A stretch of DNA of 64,000 bases from an uncultured bacterium (GCA_949294335.1 CASFGO010000030.1:1-64000); one strand, 5' to 3'; numbered from the stretch's first letter, positions 1-8,373 are shown. The notes: generated by a model from the letters alone, not told the origin. Program-made: numbers and translations.

Positions 1-48
1 AAAAGGTTTGAACAAGCATTTTCAAAGAAAGAAAAAGTATGGCAGTAG
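1..48 (+). CDS. C-terminal end of an upstream gene (partial)
   Basis: A reading frame is open from the window edge and ends at a TAG at 46-48, giving the tail KRFEQAFSKKEKVWQ. It overlaps the start of the adenine methyltransferase by 10 bases, which is typical of tightly packed operons, so it may be the end of another gene of the restriction-modification unit (for example a second methyltransferase or a control protein). The fragment is too short to identify and could also be chance. Confidence 0.3.
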   Translation, partial: KRFEQAFSKKEKVWQ

Positions 49-881
49 TTTTAGAACAATTGAAAAATGAAACATATCCGATTATTAAATGGGTTGGCGG
101 AAAGCGTCAGCTAATGTTTGAACTGCTCAAAAATATGCCAAAGTCTTACAACAGATATTTTGAACCTTTTATCGGTGGTGGTGCTCTGTTTTTTGAGTTA
201 CAACCACAAAATGGCTACATTTCAGATATGAACGAGGAGTTGATAAATTTATATTTAACTGTTCGAGATAATGTTTATGAATTAATTTCAGATCTGAATA
301 AGCATGAAGTATCAAAAGAATATTTTTTAGAAATAAGAAATTTAGATCGAACTGAAAAATATTCAACACTTTCAAATGTAGAAAAGGCAAGTCGTTTTAT
401 ATACTTAAATAGGACTTGTTTTAACGGATTATACAGAGTAAATTCTCAAGGACAATTTAATGTCCCGTTTGGGAACTATAAAAATCCAAGAATTGTTGAT
501 GCGGATAATTTAATAAATTGTTCAAAATTACTTAAAAATACAGAAGTTAAATGTACAGATTTTTCAACGATTTTAGAGAAAGTCCACAAAGGCGATTTTG
601 TCTATTTTGACCCTCCTTATGTTCCATTAAATGAGACATCCAGTTTTACTTCATACACTAAAGATGGTTTTGACATTGATATGCAATTTAAACTGAGAGA
701 GGTTTGTGATGAATTAGATGCAATGGGGGTAATGTTTATGCTTTCCAATTCTGATACTAAATTGGTTAATGAATTGTATGAAAATTATAAAATAAAAAAA
801 GTTTTTGCTTCTCGTGCAGTAAATGCAAATGCTAATGGTAGAGGTAAAATTACAGAAGTTTTAGTGAGGAATTATAAATGA
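39..881 (+). CDS. DNA adenine N6-methyltransferase, D12 (Dam/DpnM-like) class
   Basis: This 280-residue protein matches the D12 class of N6-adenine methyltransferases. Near the N-terminus it has KWVGGKRQL followed by PFIGGGALFFEL, the SAM-binding motif I. Near residue 190 it has FVYFDPPY, the catalytic DPPY motif that positions the target adenine. Length is normal for Dam/DpnM-type enzymes. The ATG at 39 follows an in-frame stop at 9-11. The gene ends in a 4-base overlap (ATGA) with a nuclease-like gene, so it most likely protects host DNA as the modification half of a type II system. The recognition site cannot be read from the sequence; GATC is a common target of this class but is only a guess. 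Confidence 0.9.
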   Translation: MAVVLEQLKNETYPIIKWVGGKRQLMFELLKNMPKSYNRYFEPFIGGGALFFELQPQNGYISDMNEELINLYLTVRDNVYELISDLNKHEVSKEYFLEIRNLDRTEKYSTLSNVEKASRFIYLNRTCFNGLYRVNSQGQFNVPFGNYKNPRIVDADNLINCSKLLKNTEVKCTDFSTILEKVHKGDFVYFDPPYVPLNETSSFTSYTKDGFDIDMQFKLREVCDELDAMGVMFMLSNSDTKLVNELYENYKIKKVFASRAVNANANGRGKITEVLVRNYK

Positions 882-1405
882 TTAAAGATGGTATTGGTGG
901 TGGAAATACAACAACAGGACTAGTGTTTGAATCTAAAGCTGATTTAAAAACATTATTAAATGGTATTAAAAATTATAATGTCGATGATAATAATAATGTT
1001 TTTTATAAAGATAAATTAGTTGGAATGATTTTTGTAAAATATGGATTGTATAAATTTCTAGAAACAAAAAATGTAAATTGGAAAAATTATCTTTCAAAAA
1101 AACTATTACCTGACGATTCTATTTATGTTATTTTAAATAACACTTTTTATATTATTGAATGTAAATATCAACAAGTTGGAGGTTCTGTTGATGAAAAATT
1201 GCAAACTTGCGATTTTAAGAAAAAACAATATAAAAGATTATTAGCATCATTAAATTTTGAAGTTGAATATATTTATATTTTAAATGATTGGTTTAAAAAA
1301 CCTGAATATAAAGATGTTTTAGCTTATATACATAGTGTTGGCTGCGATTATTATTTTAATTATATCCCTCTTAAAAGATTAGGATTACCTGTTGATAATA
1401 ATTAA
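878..1405 (+). CDS. Putative type II restriction endonuclease, PD-(D/E)XK fold
   Basis: The 175-residue product starts inside the stop codon of the adenine methyltransferase, so the two are translationally coupled. The segment around residues 80-120 has an acidic residue in LPDDSIYVI, then FYIIECKYQ, matching the D...ExK active site of PD-(D/E)XK nucleases. It is followed by GGSVDEKLQTCDFKKKQY, a stretch I associate with small type II restriction enzymes. The N-terminal GGGNTTTGLVFES also looks family-like. Position and motif together suggest the cutting partner of the methyltransferase. The exact family and site are unknown. Confidence 0.7.
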   Translation: MIKDGIGGGNTTTGLVFESKADLKTLLNGIKNYNVDDNNNVFYKDKLVGMIFVKYGLYKFLETKNVNWKNYLSKKLLPDDSIYVILNNTFYIIECKYQQVGGSVDEKLQTCDFKKKQYKRLLASLNFEVEYIYILNDWFKKPEYKDVLAYIHSVGCDYYFNYIPLKRLGLPVDNN

Positions 1406-1418
1406 AATTTACCCTAAT

Positions 1419-2267
1419 CTAATTCAAAATTAAAATTACAGACCCAATAACCATAATAACAGAGCCTAGAAGTTTTTTATAAAAATGTTCCTCTTTAAAA
1501 AATTTATACCCAAATATTACATTAACAATAGATGATAACTGGAACAATGCCAACGCATAAGATACATTCATATTATTAAACAAATAATTCGTCGTAATCT
1601 GCATTAAACCAAACATTAAAATTAAACCCACAAATTGAAATGATGATATTTTATCAGGGAGTTTGAATTTATCTTGTTTAAATATTGCAAAAAGAATTGA
1701 AAATACAAATCCAAAGAATGACCAAAAAATAAATGAAATAAGAATATCAGATAATAATATAACCTTTTTTATCATCAAAGCTTCTAACGCAGTAAAAAAT
1801 AAAGCCAAAAATCTATAAATTATATCTTTTCTTTTGAATAATTTTAGAGAAAATTTTTCTTCTACAGTATCAAAAACAAAATAACTTCCCCATATAATTA
1901 AACCAATTGCAAATATCCCTATAAGAGATGGGATTTCTCCTAATAAAAATATTCCAAAAATCATTGCAAAAACAGATTTATAAGAATTTATAGGCCCTAA
2001 AACAGATAAATCCCCCAAAGACAATGCTTTTACTAAAAAAGCATTCCCTAAAGCACCAAACAAACCACCAATAATTGCATATTTCCATATATCTAATGGT
2101 AGATTTATAAAATTAGTATAAAAAATAATAGGTAATAATAAAAAACATAATCCACCATAAGTAATAGAATTTACTACAAATGATGTAAAATTCTTGGTAA
2201 GTTTTTTTTGAAAAACATTCGCCAGCGGATTCGACAGTATTCTAAGTATTAGAGATATTAAAATCAT
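1419..2267 (-). CDS. DMT-superfamily (EamA-like) membrane transporter
   Basis: The product (282 residues from the ATG at 2267) is almost entirely hydrophobic, with about ten predicted membrane segments in two halves, the layout of EamA/DMT-superfamily metabolite exporters. Features include LANVFQKKLTKNF near the start and the small-residue helix LGDLSVLGPINSYKSVFAMIFG. A TTG at 2289-2291 would add eight residues and abut the stop of the upstream XRE gene; I prefer the ATG because the added residues are hydrophilic and neither start has a clear ribosome site. It lies directly downstream of the regulator and may be co-transcribed with it. The substrate is unknown. Confidence 0.75.
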   Translation of the reverse strand: MILISLILRILSNPLANVFQKKLTKNFTSFVVNSITYGGLCFLLLPIIFYTNFINLPLDIWKYAIIGGLFGALGNAFLVKALSLGDLSVLGPINSYKSVFAMIFGIFLLGEIPSLIGIFAIGLIIWGSYFVFDTVEEKFSLKLFKRKDIIYRFLALFFTALEALMIKKVILLSDILISFIFWSFFGFVFSILFAIFKQDKFKLPDKISSFQFVGLILMFGLMQITTNYLFNNMNVSYALALFQLSSIVNVIFGYKFFKEEHFYKKLLGSVIMVIGSVILILN

Positions 2268-2291
2268 TCTTTTATTATAATTAAAGAACAA

Positions 2292-2606
2292 TTAACTAAT
2301 CAATGCTTTCAATATTTTATAGAAATCTCTGATTTTATCAGGATTGTCTTTTAAAAGAGTATTAATTTCATCTAATAAAAAATCATTATTTTGATAATGT
2401 TCAATTGTAAATAAATCTTGTGGTGAAACATTTAAAACTTTAATGATTCTTTCTAAATTTTCAGCTGTTGGATAATATTTTCCATTTTCAATATTACTAA
2501 TACTTGTAGATTCAATACCTATTTGCTCAGCAACATATTCTTGCGTAAAACCTTTACTTTTACGAAATTCTTTTATCCTTTTACCTAATAATTTCTTTAT
2601 ATTCAT
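2292..2606 (-). CDS. XRE-family helix-turn-helix regulator
   Basis: This product of about 104 residues has an N-terminal Cro/CI-type DNA-binding domain: LGKRIKEFRKSKGFTQEYVAEQIG followed by STSISNIENGKYYP, the canonical XRE helix-turn-helix. The C-terminal part (about 35 residues, DNPDKIRDFYKILKAL) resembles the small tail seen in the XRE gene at 48055. An ATG at 2621 would add five residues. I choose the ATG at 2606 because GAGG sits five bases upstream of it on the minus strand. It lies immediately upstream of the EamA-like transporter and divergent from the TRL genes, so it may control either. Confidence 0.85.
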   Translation of the reverse strand: MNIKKLLGKRIKEFRKSKGFTQEYVAEQIGIESTSISNIENGKYYPTAENLERIIKVLNVSPQDLFTIEHYQNNDFLLDEINTLLKDNPDKIRDFYKILKALIS

Positions 2607-2674
2607 ATATGCCTCAGACATTATTATCTAAGAATTTATATATAAATTTAATGATGTAAAACTATAAAAAAGTA

Positions 2675-2703
2675 TTGACTAAATACAGTTATACAAATAT
2701 AAT
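2675..2703 (+). promoter_or_regulatory. Sigma-70-type promoter for the TRL pair
   Basis: TTGACT at 2675-2680 and TATAAT at 2698-2703 are separated by exactly 17 bases, a near-consensus vegetative promoter. It points toward the TRL-like genes, leaving a leader of about 50 bases that ends in the ribosome site AAAGGA. It lies in the divergent region with the XRE gene, which could bind here. Confidence 0.75.
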
Positions 2704-2759
2704 ATTTTGTATAATTTAATTTTATTTAAAATTTATAAAGTTTTACAAAGGAATTAAGT

Positions 2760-3125
2760 ATGATTATTAGATTTATTATTATTTTAAGTTTAATTTTATT
2801 TTCAAACAAAGCTTATGCAGAAGGGTATGGATATAAATACTTAGATGGAGGAGGAATATACACAAATGTAACTCTACCAAATTGTATTTATAAAGATAGT
2901 CAGGGGCATAATATTGATATAAATAAATTAAAAAAAGGTAAATCTACAACAACAAATATTTTAGGTTTAGTTCAAACAGGAAATGCAGGAATATTAGCAG
3001 CAGCTAAAGAAGCAGGAATAACTAAAATATATTTTGTTGAATGGAAAAAAACAAAAGTGTATGTTCCATTAGGATTTATACCAATTTATGTTGCTGGAAT
3101 TGAAACAATTGTATACGGAGAATAG
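2760..3125 (+). CDS. TRL-like secreted protein (copy 1)
   Basis: This 121-residue protein begins with a signal peptide (MIIRFIIILSLILFSNKAYA, cleavage after AYA). The mature part has the hallmarks of the TRL-like family: GGGIYTNVTLP, a GKSTTTNILGLVQTGNAGI core, AAKEAGITKIYFVE and the C-terminal ETIVYGE. Proteins of this family are small exported proteins of unknown function, often found in tandem. The ribosome site is AAAGGAATTAAGT. It is followed 8 bases downstream by a shorter relative, and both are driven by the strong promoter at 2675. Confidence 0.75.
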   Translation: MIIRFIIILSLILFSNKAYAEGYGYKYLDGGGIYTNVTLPNCIYKDSQGHNIDINKLKKGKSTTTNILGLVQTGNAGILAAAKEAGITKIYFVEWKKTKVYVPLGFIPIYVAGIETIVYGE

Positions 3126-3133
3126 GAGCGAAT

Positions 3134-3457
3134 ATGAAAAGATTTATTTTAGGTATTTTGATGATTGTGTGTTTAACTTTATTTTCATTAGGGAATAAAG
3201 CAAATGCAATGGGCTTGTTTTATACAAATGCAAGTTATCCACTAACTGCAACAGGAACAAAAATAACTGATTTATCAAATTTAAAATCAGGGAAATCAGA
3301 TTGTTTAAATGTACTATGGTTTGTAGAAGTTGGAGATGCTGGGATTGAAAAAGCAATGAAAGATGGACAAATAAAAAAAGTAAGTTTTATTGATATTAAT
3401 GAAAAAACAGTATTTATATTTTTTAGAAAAATAACAACAACAGTTTATGGAGAATAA
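3134..3457 (+). CDS. TRL-like secreted protein (copy 2)
   Basis: This 107-residue protein has an N-terminal signal peptide ending SLGNKANA and then the TRL-like pattern GLFYTNASYP, LKSGKSDCLNVLWFVEVGDAGI, KKVSFID and TTTVYGE. It is clearly paralogous to the preceding gene but diverged, with a shorter middle. The ATG follows AGGAGCGAAT 8 bases after the first copy's stop, so the pair form a two-gene operon closed by a strong terminator. Function is unknown; export across the inner membrane is inferred from the leader. Confidence 0.72.
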   Translation: MKRFILGILMIVCLTLFSLGNKANAMGLFYTNASYPLTATGTKITDLSNLKSGKSDCLNVLWFVEVGDAGIEKAMKDGQIKKVSFIDINEKTVFIFFRKITTTVYGE

Positions 3458-3481
3458 TTTTATTATACAAACTAAAATTTT

Positions 3482-3521
3482 AAAAAAAATATATAGACCA
3501 AATGGTCTATATATTTTTTTT
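3482..3521. terminator. Bidirectional-looking intrinsic terminator after the TRL pair
   Basis: A perfect inverted repeat (ATATATAGACCA against TGGTCTATATAT, centred on 3501-3502) is preceded by an A-run and followed by a T-run, so it can terminate in both directions. It separates the TRL operon from the flagellar operon. Confidence 0.8.
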
Positions 3522-3597
3522 AAACTTCAACCCTATGATTGATGAACCTTTCCTGTGAATAGTTTAAATTTATAATGTAGACTTGGTAAGTATAGTA

Positions 3598-3618
3598 TAT
3601 AATCGTACAAAATTGTAC
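3598..3618 (+). promoter_or_regulatory. Promoter -10 and palindromic operator ahead of the flagellar operon
   Basis: TATAAT at 3598-3603 is immediately followed by the perfect palindrome GTACAAAATTGTAC (3605-3618). The transcription start would fall inside the palindrome, which is then followed by the ribosome site GGGAGAGAGGG. This could be an operator controlling the whole operon, or a small hairpin at the 5' end of its mRNA. No good -35 box is visible, so an activator or alternative sigma factor may be needed. Confidence 0.5.
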
Positions 3619-3638
3619 AAGGGAGAGAGGGAAAGAAA

Positions 3639-4217
3639 GTGGAACTTTCCGGACTAGAGCTAACATTAAGACGTATAAGCGCTATTGAAAATCAGTTCCA
3701 ATCAATAATGAACTTTGGAAATGATGGACAAACAAATAGCGATTTTCAAAAAATACTTGATTCGACATATGAGAAAGAATATGGTTCAAAATCAAGTATT
3801 CCTTCAAGTGGAACAAATGTTAGCCATGGGGATATTGACAAATTAATAGACAAATATGCTTCAGCAAACAATTTAGATCCTGATTTTGTAAAAGCTGTTG
3901 TTAAACAAGAATCAGGGTTTAATCCAAAAGCAAAATCACCTTGCGGAGCGATGGGTTTGATGCAATTAATGCCATCAACAGCACAAGGCTTAGGAGTAAC
4001 AAATGCTTTTGATGCAGAACAAAATATTTACGGTGGAACAAAATACCTAAAAGGATTAATGGACAGATTTGATAATAATAAAGAACTTGCACTTGCAGCA
4101 TATAATGCCGGCCCTAATGCCGTGAAGAAATACAATGGTATTCCACCGTATAAAGAAACACAAAATTATGTAAAAAATGTAATGGCAAGTTATGGAAGAT
4201 TTAAGGACGCAAGCTAA
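3639..4217 (+). CDS. Flagellar-locus lytic transglycosylase (SLT domain)
   Basis: This 192-residue protein starts at a GTG preceded by a strong GGGAGAGAGGG ribosome site. Residues 65-185 form an SLT/Slt70-type goose-lysozyme fold: catalytic Glu in VVKQESGFNPKAKSP, then GLMQLMPSTAQGLG, YGGTKYLKGL and ALAAYNAGP. Such enzymes open peptidoglycan; heading a rod/ring operon, it most likely makes room for the flagellar rod. The FlgJ-like gene in this operon (8374) lacks a muramidase domain, so this separate protein probably supplies that activity. No signal peptide is visible. The stop overlaps the flgF start by one base. Confidence 0.85.
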   Translation: MELSGLELTLRRISAIENQFQSIMNFGNDGQTNSDFQKILDSTYEKEYGSKSSIPSSGTNVSHGDIDKLIDKYASANNLDPDFVKAVVKQESGFNPKAKSPCGAMGLMQLMPSTAQGLGVTNAFDAEQNIYGGTKYLKGLMDRFDNNKELALAAYNAGPNAVKKYNGIPPYKETQNYVKNVMASYGRFKDAS

Positions 4218-5044
4218 TGATACTAAGAGGATTTGAATCAGCATCAAATGGAATGTTATCCTTAATGGACAACTTAGATAACACAGCAAATAACCTTGCG
4301 AATGTTAATACATCAGGGTACAAAAAAAGTATGCTTACTTTTAAAAACACAATGGATTCTGCTGTATATCAAAAAAATGGAGAACTTATCAAAGGTCAAA
4401 GTACAGGAAGCAACAGATATTTAGGTGAATTAAGTATGGGAAGCGAGACAATGAAAATAACATACGATTTCACTCAAGGCGGACTTTCAAAAACTAATGT
4501 TCCATTTGATTTTGCTCTTCAAGGTGATGGTTTCTTCAAAGTAATGGATAGAGATGGCAATATTGGTTATACAAGAAATGGTTCTTTCTGCAAAAATAGT
4601 CAACAATTCTTAACAACAAAAGAAGGGGATTACGTTTTAGATAATCAAAATAGACCAATCAGACTTTACAACGATGATATGGAAGAAGGAACAGAAGCTT
4701 ATCAAATCTTAGTAACAGAACAAGGAAATATTGAAGCATTTGATGGCAAAAATAGATTTGCATTAGGAACTTTTGGGATATTTAACTTCAGCGATAAAGA
4801 AGATTTACGTTCAGTAGGATATTCAAAATTTGCACCTAGGAGTGAAAATAATCAAGAGTTAGTAACTCCACCTACAAAATTTACAATTCAACAAGGAATG
4901 CTTGAAATGTCAAATTCGAATGTTATAAGAGAAATGTTAAATACAATAAATACAAACAGAAATTACGAATCACTAAGCAGAGTAGTAACAACTAATAGTG
5001 ATTTATTGGATTCGGCGATATCAGTTGGTCGTATCAGGAGTTAA
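4217..5044 (+). CDS. flgF: Flagellar basal-body rod protein FlgF-like
   Basis: This 275-residue rod protein has the N-terminal signature shared by rod/hook proteins (ASNGMLSLMDNLDNTANNLANVNTSGYKKS), a central FALQGDGFFKVMDRDGNIGYTRNGSF segment, and a C-terminal coil typical of FlgF/FlgG/FlgE (GMLEMSNSNVIREML, INTNRNYES). It sits directly before flgG in the usual flgF-flgG order and is more diverged from FlgG consensus than its neighbour, hence FlgF. It is exported by the flagellar type III system and so has no signal peptide. Its start overlaps the transglycosylase stop. Confidence 0.88.
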   Translation: MILRGFESASNGMLSLMDNLDNTANNLANVNTSGYKKSMLTFKNTMDSAVYQKNGELIKGQSTGSNRYLGELSMGSETMKITYDFTQGGLSKTNVPFDFALQGDGFFKVMDRDGNIGYTRNGSFCKNSQQFLTTKEGDYVLDNQNRPIRLYNDDMEEGTEAYQILVTEQGNIEAFDGKNRFALGTFGIFNFSDKEDLRSVGYSKFAPRSENNQELVTPPTKFTIQQGMLEMSNSNVIREMLNTINTNRNYESLSRVVTTNSDLLDSAISVGRIRS

Positions 5045-5084
5045 GAAAATTAGTTAAGATTAAACAGGGCGAGGAAAATAAAAA

Positions 5085-5873
5085 ATGTTAAAATCATTAA
5101 CAACAGCTGCAACAGGTATGATAGCACAACAAAATAACTTAGATGTTATTGCTAACAATGTTGCTAACGTAAATACAACAGGTTTTAAACATTCAAGAGC
5201 TGAATTTCAAGATTTATTATCACAGGCTATTAAAACTCCTGGTGCAATGATGAACCAAGGAACATTCCAACCTGTAGGTATTGAAATTGGATTAGGTGTT
5301 AAAACTGTTGCAACAACAAGAGTATTTACACAAGGGGTAACAATGTCAACTGGAAGAGAACTTGACGTTGAAATCGAAGGTGATGGCTTCTTCCAAGTTA
5401 TGCAACAAGATGGGACTCTGGCTTATACTCGTGATGGTTGTTTCCAATTAGATTCGTTAGGGCAATTAGTAACAAATGATGGTTTAATTATTCAACCTGC
5501 AATCACAATTCCTCGTGATGCTACTGAAATTACTATTACACAAGATGGTAACATCTCTGTTACACTTCCTGGACAAACTCAACAAGCTATCGTTGGAACT
5601 TTACAACTTGTTAAATTCCAAAACCCATCAGGGCTATTATCTATAGGACACAATTTATATACTGAAACTCAAGCTTCAGGGACTCCTATTCAAGATACAC
5701 CTGGTCAAAACGGATTAGGAAAACTTCAACAAGGCATGCTAGAAGGTTCTAACGTTCAAATTGTTGATGAGCTTATCGGACTAATCAAAGCCGAAAGAGC
5801 TTTTGAATCTAATTCAAAAATTATTAACACTTCTAATAATATTCTTCAAGAAACAAATAACTTAATTAGATAA
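5085..5873 (+). CDS. flgG: Flagellar distal rod protein FlgG
   Basis: The product has 262 residues, the usual FlgG length. It shows near-consensus FlgG motifs: LTTAATGMIAQQNNLDVIANNVANVNTTGFK at the start, GDGFFQVMQQDGTLAYTRDG in the middle, and LQQGMLEGSNVQIVDELIGLI and AERAFESNSKII at the end. It forms the distal rod that passes through the P and L rings encoded just downstream. The ribosome site GGCGAGGAAAAT lies about 7 bases before the ATG, 40 bases after flgF. Confidence 0.95.
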   Translation: MLKSLTTAATGMIAQQNNLDVIANNVANVNTTGFKHSRAEFQDLLSQAIKTPGAMMNQGTFQPVGIEIGLGVKTVATTRVFTQGVTMSTGRELDVEIEGDGFFQVMQQDGTLAYTRDGCFQLDSLGQLVTNDGLIIQPAITIPRDATEITITQDGNISVTLPGQTQQAIVGTLQLVKFQNPSGLLSIGHNLYTETQASGTPIQDTPGQNGLGKLQQGMLEGSNVQIVDELIGLIKAERAFESNSKIINTSNNILQETNNLIR

Positions 5874-5891
5874 TAATTAAGAGGTAATGTA

Positions 5892-6599
5892 ATGAAAAAA
5901 ATTCTCAGCACAATTTTTACAATAATTATTTTTGCAGGAACTGTATCTGCACAAACTATTAGTGCTGAAAGATTAAAAAATGATATACAAAAAATAGTAA
6001 CAGAAGATTATAAAACTAAAACAAGTGCAGAATTAGATATTAAAGTTACAATGTTGCCTTTCCCATCAATTAATTTACCTGATGGAAGAATTGATTATGT
6101 AATTTTAAATAATGATGATTATAAATTAACTTCAAGAGCAGTTAAAAGAATTAACATTCTTATAGATGGTAAACTTCAAAGAACAATCAGCGTACCTCTT
6201 GAAATAAAAGCATATCAAGAAGTTCCTATTGCAATAGATACAATTGAAAGAGAACAACCTATTACATTATCAAAAGTAAGATTTAAAAAAATAAATATTG
6301 CAGATAAAAGCGATTTCGTTGTATCAAGAGAATCTTTAAACAAAGAAATAATAGCTAAAAAAGAATTTAAAGAAGGAGAATTCATTGATAAACGCTTTGT
6401 TAAAGAAAGACCTGATGTAACAATGAATTCTGAAGTAAGAATTATTTTAAACTCCGATAACGGATTTCAAATTGCAATCGATGGCATCGCAAAAAAAGAT
6501 GGTGTAATCGGAGAATATGTAACAGTTGAAAATAAAATGTATAACAAAGTTTATAACGCAAAAGTTATAGGCGAAAATAGAGTATTAGTAAATATTTAA
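5892..6599 (+). CDS. flgA: Flagellar P-ring assembly chaperone FlgA
   Basis: This 235-residue protein has a Sec signal peptide (MKKILSTIFTIIIFAGTVSA) and so acts in the periplasm. The C-terminal half is a SAF-type domain as in FlgA: VPIAIDTIEREQPITLSKVRFKKI, then KKEFKEGEFIDKRFVKERPDV, and the closing GEYVTVENKMYNKVYNAKVIGENRVLV. FlgA helps FlgI assemble around the rod, and the placement flgG-flgA-flgH-flgI agrees. It begins 18 bases after flgG with the ribosome site AAGAGGTAATGT. Confidence 0.9.
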   Translation: MKKILSTIFTIIIFAGTVSAQTISAERLKNDIQKIVTEDYKTKTSAELDIKVTMLPFPSINLPDGRIDYVILNNDDYKLTSRAVKRINILIDGKLQRTISVPLEIKAYQEVPIAIDTIEREQPITLSKVRFKKINIADKSDFVVSRESLNKEIIAKKEFKEGEFIDKRFVKERPDVTMNSEVRIILNSDNGFQIAIDGIAKKDGVIGEYVTVENKMYNKVYNAKVIGENRVLVNI

Positions 6600-6618
6600 T
6601 AAACTTGGGTAAGGAATT

Positions 6619-7242
6619 ATGAAAAAAATATTAGTTTCAATAGCATTAATATTAATGGTAATGATGACATCATACACAAGCGCAAATGCTGAATCTTTAT
6701 TTGTATTAGGCGCAAACGCAAACTATGGAGGATGTCCGAAATCATTATTTAGTGGGGTTCAAGCAAGACAAATCGGTGATTTAATCTCGATTATTATGAG
6801 TGAAGACATTTCAATCAATGATAACTTGAACTATACTACATCAAAAACAAGTACAACAGTTGATACTTTCACATCATTCTTAAAAGATTGGTTTGGTCTT
6901 GGTTTCTTAAAAGGGACTGACGGTTATGGCGGAAGCAACGAAGTTGAATCAAATGCTCAAGGAAACAGAACTTTTTCATATGGTGATACAATAGCTGTTC
7001 AAGTTGTTCAACAAATGCCAAATGGTAATTTATCAGTTCAAGGTAAAAAAACACTTGTTAACGGAAACGAAAGAATGGATGTAATAATAACAGGATTGGT
7101 TGACCCTCGTTGGATTGATCAAAACGGTAGAATTTATTCATACAATGTAGCAAATCTTCAATTTGCAATGTCAGGTAGAGGAACAATCTCTAGAAGTCAA
7201 AACGAAGGTATATTCAACAGACTTATCAAATACTTATTCTAG
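6619..7242 (+). CDS. flgH: Flagellar L-ring protein FlgH
   Basis: This 207-residue protein matches FlgH: LFSGVQARQIGDLISIIMSEDISINDN, then the later GDTIAVQVVQQMPNGNLSVQGKKTLVNGNERMDVIITGLVDPRWID. It forms the outer-membrane ring, showing that the cell is diderm. The leader MKKILVSIALILMVMMTSYTSANA looks like a plain signal peptidase I site. The lipobox cysteine of well-studied FlgH lipoproteins is missing; the first Cys is about residue 39 in YGGCPKS. It begins 19 bases after flgA. Confidence 0.9.
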   Translation: MKKILVSIALILMVMMTSYTSANAESLFVLGANANYGGCPKSLFSGVQARQIGDLISIIMSEDISINDNLNYTTSKTSTTVDTFTSFLKDWFGLGFLKGTDGYGGSNEVESNAQGNRTFSYGDTIAVQVVQQMPNGNLSVQGKKTLVNGNERMDVIITGLVDPRWIDQNGRIYSYNVANLQFAMSGRGTISRSQNEGIFNRLIKYLF

Positions 7243-7261
7243 GGATAGAGGTAAATATAAT

Positions 7262-8365
7262 ATGATTAAAAAAGTAGTTACAATAACATTAATATTACTA
7301 AGCTGGGTTATAGCACCAATTGCAACAATATCAGCACCTGTTAGAATCGGGAACTTAACACACGTAAAAGGTGTTCGAGAAAACCAAATTGTCGGTTATG
7401 GTGTAGTAGTTGGTCTACCCGGAACAGGTGATAACTCACGTTCTACTCAGATTACAAATAAAATGTTGATAAGAAACTTAGGGACAGTAATCGATCAAGA
7501 AAACTATATCCAAAAAGGTTCATCAGCTGCAGTTATTGTAACAGCGACAGTTCCTCCATTTTCTAAAAACGGTGATAAGATTGATTGTACTGTATCAACA
7601 ATTGCCGATGCAAAAAGTTTAGAAGGCGGAGTATTAGTACAAACAATATTAAAAGCACCAAATGGAGAAGCAGTTGCAGTAGCACAAGGTCCTGTATCAG
7701 TAGGTGGGATTAACAAAATAGCAGGTTCTGCATCTAAAAGAACAGCGATAACATCAACTGGTAGAATCCCAGGTGGTGCAATTATGGAACGTGATATTGA
7801 TACACAAATAGGGGATGAAGGAACTATTACAATATCTATGGATAAATCAGATTATACAATGGTTTCAAGAATCGCTCAAACTATTTCTAACACAATAGCT
7901 CCGGCTAAGGCTATTGATGGAAGTTCAGTAATGATAAGTGTTCCTTCAAAATTCCAAAATGATAGAGTTAGATTTTTATCAATAATAGAAAATATTGAGG
8001 TAACACCAACTGTTGAAACAGCAAGAGTTGTAGTTAACGAAAGAACAGGAACAGTTGTTATTGGTAGTGATGTAAAATTACTCCCTGCAGCTGTTGCTCA
8101 CGGAAACATTACAGTAACAGTAACACCTAATAATGAAGTTTCACAACCAAATGCTTTTTCAGCAGGTGCAACTGTTGGATTTGCAAATCCGGCTGTTGAT
8201 GTTCAAAAATCAAATGCAAGTTTAGTAAATATGCCTGCAAACAGTAATCTTAATGATTTGGTAAAAGCATTGAATGCAATCGGTGTTGCACCAATCGACT
8301 TGATTTCAATATTACAAGCATTGAAAAAAGCAGGTAGTTTACAAGCAGATTTAGTAGTTATATAA
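7262..8365 (+). CDS. flgI: Flagellar P-ring protein FlgI
   Basis: This 367-residue protein carries a signal peptide (to about residue 26, ending ATISA) and the FlgI hallmarks VRIGNLTHVKGVRENQIVGYGVVVGLPGTGDN near the start and VVIGSDVKLLPAAVAHGNITVTV near residue 270. The C-terminal NDLVKALNAIGVAPIDLISILQALKKAG is also typical. I use the ATG at 7262, preceded by GATAGAGGTAAAT; the frame is open further upstream into flgH, but that extension is not FlgI-like and would block the signal peptide. It builds the ring in the peptidoglycan layer. Confidence 0.95.
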   Translation: MIKKVVTITLILLSWVIAPIATISAPVRIGNLTHVKGVRENQIVGYGVVVGLPGTGDNSRSTQITNKMLIRNLGTVIDQENYIQKGSSAAVIVTATVPPFSKNGDKIDCTVSTIADAKSLEGGVLVQTILKAPNGEAVAVAQGPVSVGGINKIAGSASKRTAITSTGRIPGGAIMERDIDTQIGDEGTITISMDKSDYTMVSRIAQTISNTIAPAKAIDGSSVMISVPSKFQNDRVRFLSIIENIEVTPTVETARVVVNERTGTVVIGSDVKLLPAAVAHGNITVTVTPNNEVSQPNAFSAGATVGFANPAVDVQKSNASLVNMPANSNLNDLVKALNAIGVAPIDLISILQALKKAGSLQADLVVI

Positions 8366-8373
8366 GGTGGAAA

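Noticed and set aside
7163-7261. Longer FlgI start inside flgH
   Set aside because: The frame is open upstream, but the added residues are unlike FlgI and would precede the signal peptide; the ATG at 7262 has a good ribosome site.
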